DNA of 53,839 bases from Clostridiales bacterium Firm_18 (lineage in GTDB: Bacteria; Bacillota; Clostridia; Monoglobales; Firm-18). Each line of letters starts with the position of its first letter. The first letter of the stretch is position 1. Both the position numbers and the translations under genes were made by a program. This document shows, in pieces, positions 44,325 through 52,278 of the stretch. The stretch is from contig LVAX01000020.1 in assembly GCA_001604215.1 (NCBI GenBank), forward strand, positions 1 through 53,839, given 5' to 3'. The notes under the pieces were generated by a model. That model ran no database searches, was not told where the DNA came from, and saw only the letters and a program-made list of their open reading frames with translations.

Positions 44325-44831
44325 ATGTTTGAAGGCGATTACTTAGTAAAAGGTACACATGGAGAAAGAATGCGTTTTTTAAGTCAACAAGCAAATAAGA
44401 ACGACAATAACGAAAATGGCTTCGGGCTTTTTAATGGTGGTATAAATCTTTACATTATTGCACCGTTAATAGGCGTGTTGCAAAACAGAAAAGCAGAAGA
44501 AAATACAGATGGAAACCAATTCAAGATTTTTTCTGATGCTTTTAGTAATAACAGGCGGAATGTTGAAACGGTTTATAGACTTGTTCTTTTGTCAGAAAAG
44601 AACGATCTAAGTAATGATGAAAAAATTAATCGAGCATTTAAATCCGATGCGGCCCCTGAGATTAGTAAGGCAAATTTAAATTTATTTCATTCCTATATGC
44701 GTGGCGGTATAGATTGGCTGTATGAAAAAATTCTTGATAATAATGCAACCATTGAGGATGATTATATTGCTAATTTACTTGAAATGGTAGAAGATTTTTC
44801 AGAAGAATACGGTATTGGTGACGAAGTTTAG
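44325..44831 (+). CDS. Unknown protein closing the modification operon
   Basis: 168 residues, directly after the dndD-like stop with no gap (GGAGGAAG precedes the ATG). It starts MFEGDYLVKGTHGERMRFLS and looks helical and soluble, with GLFNGGINLYIIAPLIGVLQ near residue 40. It is in the position where DndE often lies, but is longer and I see no DndE motif. Function unknown; co-translation with dndD suggests a partner of that ATPase. Confidence 0.75.
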   Translation: MFEGDYLVKGTHGERMRFLSQQANKNDNNENGFGLFNGGINLYIIAPLIGVLQNRKAEENTDGNQFKIFSDAFSNNRRNVETVYRLVLLSEKNDLSNDEKINRAFKSDAAPEISKANLNLFHSYMRGGIDWLYEKILDNNATIEDDYIANLLEMVEDFSEEYGIGDEV

Positions 44832-44956
44832 GTAATCCTTGAGGAAAATGGTATATGCTTGGTAAAGGAGCGGCAGATATCTCATCGTATTTGTACAGAT
44901 GTACCCAAATTGTCCCACTGATTATGTTATAATTAAACGAAGGGGGGTAAAAAACG

Positions 44957-46000
44957 ATGTATACTATACCGCCTAAGAAAATGCTAATACTCAATATCCT
45001 CGACATTTTACGAAAGTATTCTGATGAGAATCATCGTTTGTCTGCAAAGGAAATCGGAGATCTGTTAGCGGCAGAATACTCTCAAAAAGTTGACCGAAAA
45101 GCAATAAAACGCAACCTTATGAACCTGCTTGATTTTGGATATGAGCTTGAATTTACTGAAAGCAAACGCACAGGCAAAAATGGTGAGGTTGAAACCATTT
45201 ACACCGATTGGTATTTTGTGAGGGAATTTACCGACAGTGAAATAAGGTTGTTGATTGATAGCTTACTCTTCTCAAAAACGATATCATATAATCAACGAAA
45301 AGAAATAATCGAAAAGCTGAAGGGTTTATCAAGCAGTTACTTTCAATCAAGGGTTGGGCACATACGCACTTTACCCATGGACTTATCTGCAAACAATCAA
45401 ATTTTCTATACCATTGACATACTTGATGAAGCAATCACTTTGGGACTTCAAGTGAAGTTTGTCTATGCTGAATACGGTATAGACAAAAAGTTGTACCCAC
45501 GCAAGAATGATGACGGCACAGTGAAAAGTTATACTGTAAGTCCTTATCAAATGGTGGCCACAAATGGACGATATTACCTCATTTGTAACCGAACAGGATA
45601 TCCTGAAGTGTCTAATTATCGTGTGGACAGAATTATGAATATAACAATCACAGACCAACCAATACTACCACTTAAAAATCTTGAAGGCTATAAAAATGGT
45701 CTTGACCTACCAAAGCACATGGCAGAGCATGTTTATATGTTCTCTGGAAAAAGTGTGTGTTGCACATTTTACGCACGACGGTACTTGATAAGTGAAGTCA
45801 TTGACTGGTTCGGCGAATCTGCGCAACTGCGTGAGATTGATAATGATACGGTACAGGTGGATGTCAATGTGAATGAAAAGGCGATGTACTGCTGGCTCAT
45901 ACAGTATGGTGAACATACAGAAGTCATAGCACCACAGGAGTTGCGAGATAAAGTTGCAGCAGCAGTTCTGCAGATTGCAGAGAAGTATTCAGCCAAATAG
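44957..46000 (+). CDS. WYL-domain transcriptional regulator
   Basis: 347 residues. N-terminal winged helix (ILNILDILRKYSDENHRLS), then the WYL domain (residues ~155-335) with VSPYQMVATNGRYYLICN and NYRVDRIMNITI. Such proteins bind ligands, perhaps nucleic acids, and often regulate defence loci. A TATAAT box at 44928-44933 lies upstream, without a clear -35, in the 125-nt gap after the operon, so it may begin a second transcript. GAAGGGGGG precedes the ATG. Confidence 0.88.
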   Translation: MYTIPPKKMLILNILDILRKYSDENHRLSAKEIGDLLAAEYSQKVDRKAIKRNLMNLLDFGYELEFTESKRTGKNGEVETIYTDWYFVREFTDSEIRLLIDSLLFSKTISYNQRKEIIEKLKGLSSSYFQSRVGHIRTLPMDLSANNQIFYTIDILDEAITLGLQVKFVYAEYGIDKKLYPRKNDDGTVKSYTVSPYQMVATNGRYYLICNRTGYPEVSNYRVDRIMNITITDQPILPLKNLEGYKNGLDLPKHMAEHVYMFSGKSVCCTFYARRYLISEVIDWFGESAQLREIDNDTVQVDVNVNEKAMYCWLIQYGEHTEVIAPQELRDKVAAAVLQIAEKYSAK

Positions 46001-46015
46001 AAAGGTGAGTGTAAG

Positions 46016-47764
46016 ATGGAGTTTAATTCGTCAACGATCAGGGGACTTTTTGATGGCAGTAAAGTATATAATATCCCCACATACCAACGTGCTTATTCGT
46101 GGGAAAGACCGCAATTGCAAATGTTTTTAGAAGATTTAATAGAGCAAATCAAGGTTAAAAACCAAAATGAATATTATTATGGAAATGTTTTGTTAGAAAC
46201 AATAGTTAAAGACCGAGAATACGAAATTGTAGACGGACAGCAAAGAATGACAACTGTTGTTATTTTCGTGCGTTCGATGATAAATATATTATTAGAAAGA
46301 GAAGATATCGGTGACATCGATTTAACTGATTTGGAATCTACATATATAAAAAGCAAGAACATTAAACTATCACCTGTTAATTACGATAGAGGTTTCTTTA
46401 CTACAAGTATAGTGGAAAACAAAGAAACTGGCATACCAAATACTCCTTCTCAACAGCGTATAAAAGACGCAAAAAATTATTTCACAATCGAACTCAGGAA
46501 AATCTCAACCCCAGAACTAAAGGAAATTTTACGGACATTGGAGGATGCAAGAGTTAACCGGATAGAATTTAAAGGCAAAACGGAAGCTTCATTAATGTTT
46601 GAACTGCAAAATAATAGAGGTAAAGACCTTACAAACTTAGAAAAGCTTAAATCATTTTTTATGTATCAAATGTACGTACATAGCCCCAATGATGAAACTG
46701 ATTATAATGTAGGATATGTGTCTGATAAATTTACTGAAATATACGTAGCGATTCAAGATTACAAATTTGGAGAAGTAACATTAGATGATGATGATACCAC
46801 CCCTGTAAAATTGTCAGAAGATACAATTTTACTATATCATGCTTATGCTTTTACACGTAGTCATTTTGGTTATAGAAGCATTCAGGAAATCATCGGTGAA
46901 TTGAAAACGATTGATGATAAACCCCTGTGGATTAGAAATTTTGTAGATGAACTTTACAAAACATTTGATAATATAAAGTGGCTTGCTACATGCCGTGATG
47001 AGAAGCTGAGCGATCTTATCGACTTGAAAATGCCTTCGTATATATACCCGTTCCTTATTAAAGGAATGTCAATGTTCAAACAAGACTCCGCAAAAATGAA
47101 GGAGTTATTTTCAATTTTAGAAAAGGTGGTTTTTAGGGTGAAATTGATCAGCACCCGTGCAAACATAAACAGCCGCCTTAATGATGCAATCAGAGAATTT
47201 GATAGTGATTTAACAAAATTGCAGAATAACTTTTATCAAGCTTTAGAATATAGTTGGTATTGGAGCGATGCTCGTTTTGAAGAAAAGCTAAAAGGAAGTC
47301 TGTATGGCAACCCTGTTACAAAATACTTGCTTTGGAAGTATGAAGAGCATCTTCAAACCAAGGGATATAGAGTAACCGTGAAAATAGACGATGTCGCAGA
47401 GGAACACATTGCACCTCGGACCGAAAGCAATGAAGGAATTACATCCGGCTATGAAGTTGATGAAAATGGTAAATACTCAAAAGAATTTACGGATGAATAT
47501 CTAAGCTGTATCGGAAATTTATTATTGATTTCTCAATCGCATAATTCAAGCATCGGAAATAAAAGTTTTAGCGAAAAACTAAAATCTTATAAAGAGGTTG
47601 TTGTGATGAAGCAACAATTGGAAATTGAGGATTACTGCAAAGATGCAGAAGGAAACATTGTTGAATTTTGGGGAACAGAGAACATACGGAGACGTAAAGC
47701 AGATATTGTATCATTCGCATTAAGCAAGTGGAATTTACGGCAAACAGAAAATGAGGAGGTATAA
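46016..47764 (+). CDS. GmrSD-type nuclease (DUF262/DUF1524)
   Basis: 582 residues. N-terminal DUF262: YNIPTYQRAYSWERPQ, then the nucleotide-binding EIVDGQQRMTTVV near residue 72. C-terminal DUF1524 with an HNH-like motif: EEHIAPRTESNEG near 461, then IGNLLLIS and NSSIGNKSFSEK. The family includes GmrSD enzymes that cut modified phage DNA and related single-chain forms. Here EEHIAP replaces the more usual D/E-H-I-x-P, which keeps the histidine. It could restrict DNA carrying foreign modifications. Confidence 0.85.
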   Translation: MEFNSSTIRGLFDGSKVYNIPTYQRAYSWERPQLQMFLEDLIEQIKVKNQNEYYYGNVLLETIVKDREYEIVDGQQRMTTVVIFVRSMINILLEREDIGDIDLTDLESTYIKSKNIKLSPVNYDRGFFTTSIVENKETGIPNTPSQQRIKDAKNYFTIELRKISTPELKEILRTLEDARVNRIEFKGKTEASLMFELQNNRGKDLTNLEKLKSFFMYQMYVHSPNDETDYNVGYVSDKFTEIYVAIQDYKFGEVTLDDDDTTPVKLSEDTILLYHAYAFTRSHFGYRSIQEIIGELKTIDDKPLWIRNFVDELYKTFDNIKWLATCRDEKLSDLIDLKMPSYIYPFLIKGMSMFKQDSAKMKELFSILEKVVFRVKLISTRANINSRLNDAIREFDSDLTKLQNNFYQALEYSWYWSDARFEEKLKGSLYGNPVTKYLLWKYEEHLQTKGYRVTVKIDDVAEEHIAPRTESNEGITSGYEVDENGKYSKEFTDEYLSCIGNLLLISQSHNSSIGNKSFSEKLKSYKEVVVMKQQLEIEDYCKDAEGNIVEFWGTENIRRRKADIVSFALSKWNLRQTENEEV

Positions 47765-47766
47765 AA

Positions 47767-48939
47767 ATGGCTGTTATTGCAAGTGTAATCAAGTATGAAG
47801 GAGATAACGATACTTTTGTGTGGAAACACCCGTGTGAGGATTTCAACACCACAACACAGCTAATTGTTCACGAATCACAGCAAGCCTTGTTCTTTATGAA
47901 TGGGCAAGCCTTAGATTTGTTTGAGGCAGGACGGCACACACTCCACACCCAGAATATCCCTCTTATAAACAAGTTTTTTAATCGCGCTTATGATGATACT
48001 TCACCTTTCCATTGCGAAGTTTATTTTATTAATAAAACTGAGCAAATGGCGGTCAAATGGGGTACAGACAGCAAAGTTGAGTATGTTGAGCCTACATATG
48101 GATTCCCGATACAAATCGGGGCAAACGGTGAGATGACCTTGCGTGTTGAGGATGCACGACGTTTACTTATCAAAATTGTTGGCACGGAGAACGAATTAAC
48201 ACAGAGCGGACTATTACAAAAGCTCCGTGCCTTTTTGATGACTAAAATTAAGCCGTATTTTGCCAACTATATCAAGCAGAACGCCATTAATATTTTTGAA
48301 ATAGACCAAAAGCTTTCGGATATGTCTGAAGCAATGCAAAAATTATTGGTACCCGATTTTTTAGATTATGGCATATCATTGGTTAACTTCTTCATATTAG
48401 AGATTGCCAAACCCGAAAATGACCCTTCTTACAAAAAGTTTAAGGAAATTCACTTCCGTCAATATGCTGATATTGCTGAGGCTAAAATCAGGCAAAGTGT
48501 TGGTATTATTGAAGAAGAAACTGAAAAACAGCGGATGATTATTGAATCACAGGGGTTAGCTACAAAACGTCAAATTGAGGGATATACATATGCTCAGGAA
48601 CGTGGTTTCGATGTTGCAGAAGGCTTTGCGAAAAATGAAGGAAGCGGTGGTAACATGGCAAACCTCGGCATTGGACTCGGCATCATGGGAAGTGTCGGAA
48701 ATGCTGTCGGCGGCGTTGTGAATCAAGCAATCGGCAGTGCAGCACAATCCCCTCTCGCTAAATGTCCAAACTGCGGTACTCTAATGCCTCAAAACGCAAA
48801 GTTTTGTTTGGAATGTGGTTCAAAACTTGAAGCATCTGATGCAAGAGAAGTTGAATGCCCGAAATGCGGAAATAAAACGCCAGCCGGTAAGTTCTGCATT
48901 GAATGCGGAGAAAAGTTAGGTGGTGCGGATAATGAATAA
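47767..48939 (+). CDS. SPFH-domain protein with two zinc ribbons (YdjI-like)
   Basis: 390 residues. The N-terminal ~250 residues match the SPFH/virion-core-like family of Bacillus YdjI (SVIKYEGDNDTFVWKHP, LIVHESQQALFFMNGQ). A glycine-rich linker (~295-330) is followed by two zinc ribbons (CPNCG...CLECG and CPKCG...CIECG). It likely forms membrane-bound assemblies. GGAGGTATAAAA precedes the ATG; the gene is 2 nt after the DUF262 stop. Confidence 0.85.
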   Translation: MAVIASVIKYEGDNDTFVWKHPCEDFNTTTQLIVHESQQALFFMNGQALDLFEAGRHTLHTQNIPLINKFFNRAYDDTSPFHCEVYFINKTEQMAVKWGTDSKVEYVEPTYGFPIQIGANGEMTLRVEDARRLLIKIVGTENELTQSGLLQKLRAFLMTKIKPYFANYIKQNAINIFEIDQKLSDMSEAMQKLLVPDFLDYGISLVNFFILEIAKPENDPSYKKFKEIHFRQYADIAEAKIRQSVGIIEEETEKQRMIIESQGLATKRQIEGYTYAQERGFDVAEGFAKNEGSGGNMANLGIGLGIMGSVGNAVGGVVNQAIGSAAQSPLAKCPNCGTLMPQNAKFCLECGSKLEASDAREVECPKCGNKTPAGKFCIECGEKLGGADNE

Positions 48940-49375
48940 TACATTTAAAATAATTCTATCGGCTGTCTTATTAGCGGTTGTAGTATCTTTATTGTGGTTT
49001 GTTGTTTCAATAACACCGATATGGATATGTTCATACATATTCACCATTATTGCGATAGCATCTCTTGCAGCAAGTTTTGTGGCTTATATACATAGGTCAA
49101 CGGGAGTGCCACAGGGACATTCATTTCCGATCACTGCTGTAACATATGGTGTTACAAGCACATCCTTTTCGATTGTAGCTGTGTTGGCGGATAGAGCAGG
49201 GTATCATTTTTCACCTATTCTATATACAATAATACACGTTGCAATACTTGTGTTCTTCATCATCAGAGTGTTAGCCTTGTTATCTGGTGCCGAGCACATC
49301 CATACATTAGATGGGCAGACGAACGAAAAACATGATAAATTGAACAAAGACAAAGAAACATATTGGAAAAAGTGA
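48932..49375 (+). CDS. Small integral membrane protein
   Basis: 147 residues from ATG 48932 (MNNTFKIILSAVLL), overlapping the SPFH gene by 8 nt. About four membrane segments are visible, then a charged tail (NEKHDKLNKDKETYWKK). Family not recognised. Its overlap suggests that it works with the SPFH protein. Confidence 0.7.
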   Translation: MNNTFKIILSAVLLAVVVSLLWFVVSITPIWICSYIFTIIAIASLAASFVAYIHRSTGVPQGHSFPITAVTYGVTSTSFSIVAVLADRAGYHFSPILYTIIHVAILVFFIIRVLALLSGAEHIHTLDGQTNEKHDKLNKDKETYWKK

Positions 49376-49388
49376 GGGTGGAGTACAA

Positions 49389-51152
49389 ATGAAACGTATT
49401 GTTTGTGAAATGTGCGGAAGTTCTGATATTGTGCGCAAAGGTAAATTAGTTGTTTGTAATACTTGTGGTTCAAAATTCGCAGATGCAGGGTGGGAATATG
49501 AAGCAGTTAAGACTTCCGAAAATCCAAATCTGAAGGCCAGTAAAATTCTTGAGTTTAAGATTAGTGAAACACAGGCAAGGGCTACGTTTAATGAGTGGCT
49601 TGTCAGCGGTGATTTTACCCCGCAGGATATTTCTAATGTTTCTACAGTTCAAAAAGCGCGAAGAGTATTCGTTCCCACATGGTTTTTATCTGGTTCATAT
49701 ATGGGAGACTGGACGGCATCGAGCGGATATGACCGTCGAGAAACATACACACATTACACAAAAGTACATGGCACTTACAAGAATGGTAAGTCTTATACAA
49801 AAAGCGTACCCGAAACACGAACTCGCACTGTCACCGATTGGAAACCCTCAAACGGCACAATTCACGGTCAATTTACCACGCTAAAATTTGCCAACAGCAA
49901 TGTTGATGCTCAATTAGGACGTATTGTTGCGGATAAAACACAGTGGCGTAGCAGTGATTTGATTGATTTTGAGAAATTTGACATGTCCGAATATGAGGTG
50001 CTGCCCTATCAATTGGATAAAGATGAGGCTTATGCGCAATATAAGCCCGAATTAGAAGTAAAAGTTCGTAACGATATAACCGTTCCCGGCGATCGTTATC
50101 GCGATCTTAGATATAATTATCAAAGCAATTACACATCTACAAAGATATACTATCCAATATATCTTTATGAGTATACGTACAACAATGAATCACATATTGC
50201 AATAATTGATGCAAGGGATATTAACAACATTTTTGGCACGCGACCAAAAGACAACAAACTGATCAGTAAATCAAAGTTATTCTTCCTTCCAACGCAGATT
50301 TTCACAGTACTTGCGTTTGCTTCTACTTGTATTTCAATAGGAGTGGCAAATGACAATGATTTTCCATTAGCGGTTCTTTTCAATGCCATTATTTCTTTGA
50401 CATTAATCAGCGCAACATACGGTATGGGCAGAGGGTTGATAAAACATCAGATAAAGAAATCATCAATCACAAGGTTGGGTGGCGCAGTGGTTGATACAAC
50501 AAGATACAATGATCTCGACTCTGATACTGCTAAAATCCGTGAAGGAATCCTGCTTCAAGGTAAAGTATTCTTCATTATTGCTCTTATTTATGTTGTTTTA
50601 ATTTCTGGCGGATATGGTATTTATTATTGGTATACTACTTCTTCGAGCGAAACGGCTACGACATATAATACCAGCACATATAGCAATGACTATCAGGCAC
50701 CTGTAAATACACCGGACAGCGTTTCTACATCGAAAACCGTTCCTGATATAGAGGATGAAAGAAAAGATGATGTTACAGAAAAAACAATATCAAGTGGCAT
50801 TGAAATTGACAAAGCCTCTTTTTCAAACGGAAGTAATGGCGTTTTTGTGCGAGAGATGTCGTTCTCGCCCGAAACAGGCAAGATTAAGATTCAGTTAGAA
50901 AACACAACCACAAAGGGAAAATCATGCGACATCTATATTAAATGTTTAAGCGCGACGGATAAGGAATCATATGAAGGTGAAAGTATTATTTTGAGCCTTT
51001 GCGACATTGATGCTAATACTAAGAAGTATTTTGAAACTACACCGGAAAAAGCGGGGTATCAATCCATGCACGGTGTGCCAAAGGATACTGTTAAGATTAA
51101 GTTGGAGCACTTAATAGTTATCGACAAGTATGAGCCGAAAGAATATTATTAA
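49389..51152 (+). CDS. TFIIB-type zinc-ribbon membrane protein (YdjG-like)
   Basis: 587 residues. A zinc ribbon at the start (Cys 6, 9, 23, 26: VCEMCG, VCNTCG); a soluble domain with YTHYTKVHGTYKNGKSYTK; about three membrane segments near 300-350 and 400; and an extracytoplasmic serine/threonine-rich linker with a beta-rich C-terminal domain (~470-587). The arrangement resembles Bacillus YdjG, a partner of YdjI. GAGGGTGGAG lies before the ATG. Confidence 0.75.
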   Translation: MKRIVCEMCGSSDIVRKGKLVVCNTCGSKFADAGWEYEAVKTSENPNLKASKILEFKISETQARATFNEWLVSGDFTPQDISNVSTVQKARRVFVPTWFLSGSYMGDWTASSGYDRRETYTHYTKVHGTYKNGKSYTKSVPETRTRTVTDWKPSNGTIHGQFTTLKFANSNVDAQLGRIVADKTQWRSSDLIDFEKFDMSEYEVLPYQLDKDEAYAQYKPELEVKVRNDITVPGDRYRDLRYNYQSNYTSTKIYYPIYLYEYTYNNESHIAIIDARDINNIFGTRPKDNKLISKSKLFFLPTQIFTVLAFASTCISIGVANDNDFPLAVLFNAIISLTLISATYGMGRGLIKHQIKKSSITRLGGAVVDTTRYNDLDSDTAKIREGILLQGKVFFIIALIYVVLISGGYGIYYWYTTSSSETATTYNTSTYSNDYQAPVNTPDSVSTSKTVPDIEDERKDDVTEKTISSGIEIDKASFSNGSNGVFVREMSFSPETGKIKIQLENTTTKGKSCDIYIKCLSATDKESYEGESIILSLCDIDANTKKYFETTPEKAGYQSMHGVPKDTVKIKLEHLIVIDKYEPKEYY

Positions 51153-51474
51153 GCTAACTTCGTGGGGACAGAGTTTTGCGAAAAAGTTACCCCCCTCTTG
51201 AATTACGCCGAATTGTATCAAAAGTAGGGTGATGATACACATCGCAGCAAACTACGCTGCAATCAAAGGGGCTGTGACAAAACGATTTTTCTAATCGTCT
51301 TGTCGCAGCCTTGCTTTTTTGCCATAAAATGACCGATTTTTCTCAAAAAAGGGCGCAATAATTCAGAGGTCATGCCTCTTTTGTGGATAACTTATTCAAT
51401 TTTTCTCTCTTTAAGCGGAAAGTTCACCGTGAAGCTGCGTTCCTGTTCGATTGTCTTGAATTTTGTGGTGATAT
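51153..51474. other. Right island boundary region
   Basis: No gene. It holds GGGGACAG, the right boundary repeat (51174-51208), a long hairpin (51270-51310) and the end of an IS1182-like element (listed separately). Confidence 0.6.
51174..51208. repeat. Right boundary direct repeat of the accessory island
   Basis: Matches 30179-30213 in the same orientation at 30 of 35 positions (TTTTGCG, then AAAAGTTACCCCCC). It begins 22 nt after the last island gene. Confidence 0.6.
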
Positions 51475-51557
51475 TTATTGATGTTGTAAGCAATTGCAAG
51501 CAGGGTAATTTCCGTTAAAACCTTCTCGTTTCCTCGCAATAAGAACTGCCGAAGCTA
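51268..51557 (-). mobile_element. IS1182-like insertion sequence remnant
   Basis: On the minus strand a frame ending at TAA 51413-51411 reads FLLRGNEKVLTEITLLAIAY and then NINKYHHKIQDNRTGTQLHG, which matches the extreme C-terminus of IS1182-family transposases. Downstream, GGCTGTGACAAAACGATT (51270-51287) pairs with AATCGTCTTGTCGCAGCC (51293-51310), a terminal hairpin usual for such elements. The rest of the transposase is absent; its edge abuts the recombinase fragment near 51555. Confidence 0.65.
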
Positions 51558-51705
51558 CTCGCTTTTCATTGTCATCTTCAAAGAAATTTTCCTGTGGTGT
51601 TGCAGAAATAATGTCAATGTCATCCGGAATAGCGCTTTGATATTTTGCGCGTATTTTTTCTTTTATGTTTTCTGCATCTTTTCTCGGTGTTGTGTTTTCC
51701 TGCAT
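51475..51705 (-). pseudogene. Large serine recombinase, N-terminal fragment
   Basis: From ATG 51705 the frame reads MQENTTPRKDAENIKEKIRA, then ATPQENFFEDDNEKRVA, the N-terminal extension and first strand of clostridial large serine recombinases, where YARVSTDD with the catalytic serine should follow. Instead the frame changes to AVLIARKREG, because an IS1182-like remnant takes over near 51555. The catalytic domain is therefore lost. GGGGGATTTGCA precedes the ATG. Confidence 0.75.
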
Positions 51706-51818
51706 TGCAAATCCCCCTGAACAAAGTAGAATAATGTCATTATAAAGGGAAATCCACACAAAGAAAATTCACTCAAGGTAAAGTAGTTTACCTCCAGTTT
51801 ATATTTTGAAAAATATTT

Positions 51819-52184
51819 TTACATCTTCTCAAAATATGGATGAAGGCAATTGCTTTCTCGAAGACTTTTCTTGGCTGCAGACGCCACCTCAAAAATAACA
51901 CGCCGTTCATAATTATTACAGTCATTTATAAGAAGAATCAAATCGCAGCAGTATTCCTCCGGGTCATTGGTTAGATTACCGCTTAGAAAAGTATCTACTG
52001 TGACACCGAGTGCGTTGGCAATAAGGACCAAGGTAGTAAGGCTGGCTTTTTTGGCGGCTGTTTCGATAAGACTTATGTACGGTACAGACGTATCAATTTG
52101 CTCCGCAAGCTCAGCCTGGGACATCCCCTTCACGTTGCGAACTTCTTTGACCCTCCGGCCAATGCGTGTAAAATTAACGAACAT
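51819..52184 (-). CDS. XRE-family helix-turn-helix regulator
   Basis: 121 residues from ATG 52184 (MFVNFTRIGRRVKEVR) with AGGAGG upstream. The HTH is at ~10-65 (GMSQAELAEQIDTSVPYISLIE, LTTLVLIANALGVTVDTFL); the C-terminal helix is ~40 residues. An inverted repeat ATTGTGT/ACACAAT (52198-52226) surrounds the likely promoter and fits self-repression. Its target is unknown. Confidence 0.88.
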   Translation of the reverse strand: MFVNFTRIGRRVKEVRNVKGMSQAELAEQIDTSVPYISLIETAAKKASLTTLVLIANALGVTVDTFLSGNLTNDPEEYCCDLILLINDCNNYERRVIFEVASAAKKSLRESNCLHPYFEKM

Positions 52185-52197
52185 AATAAATCCTCCT

Positions 52198-52226
52198 ATT
52201 GTGTATATTTTTATATTACACACAAT
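52198..52226. promoter_or_regulatory. Inverted repeat in the XRE promoter region
   Basis: ATTGTGT (52198-52204) and ACACAAT (52220-52226) flank an AT-rich stretch that contains a possible minus-strand -10 box, just upstream of the ribosome site of the gene at 52184. Confidence 0.45.
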
Positions 52227-52278
52227 GGAGGATGTTTTTGAATCAACACAGTATTTCACGTAACTTATGATATTGAAA

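Noticed and set aside
31404..44831. Calling the operon BREX type 4
   Set aside because: DUF4007, PAPS-reductase and BrxC-like genes fit, but PglZ and BrxL are missing while DndA-, DndD- and PLD-helicase-like genes are present.
44325..44831. Naming the 168-residue protein DndE
   Set aside because: Position fits, but length and sequence show no DndE feature I can point to.
30179..51208. Integrative conjugative element
   Set aside because: No relaxase, coupling protein, type IV secretion or replication gene is present between the repeats.
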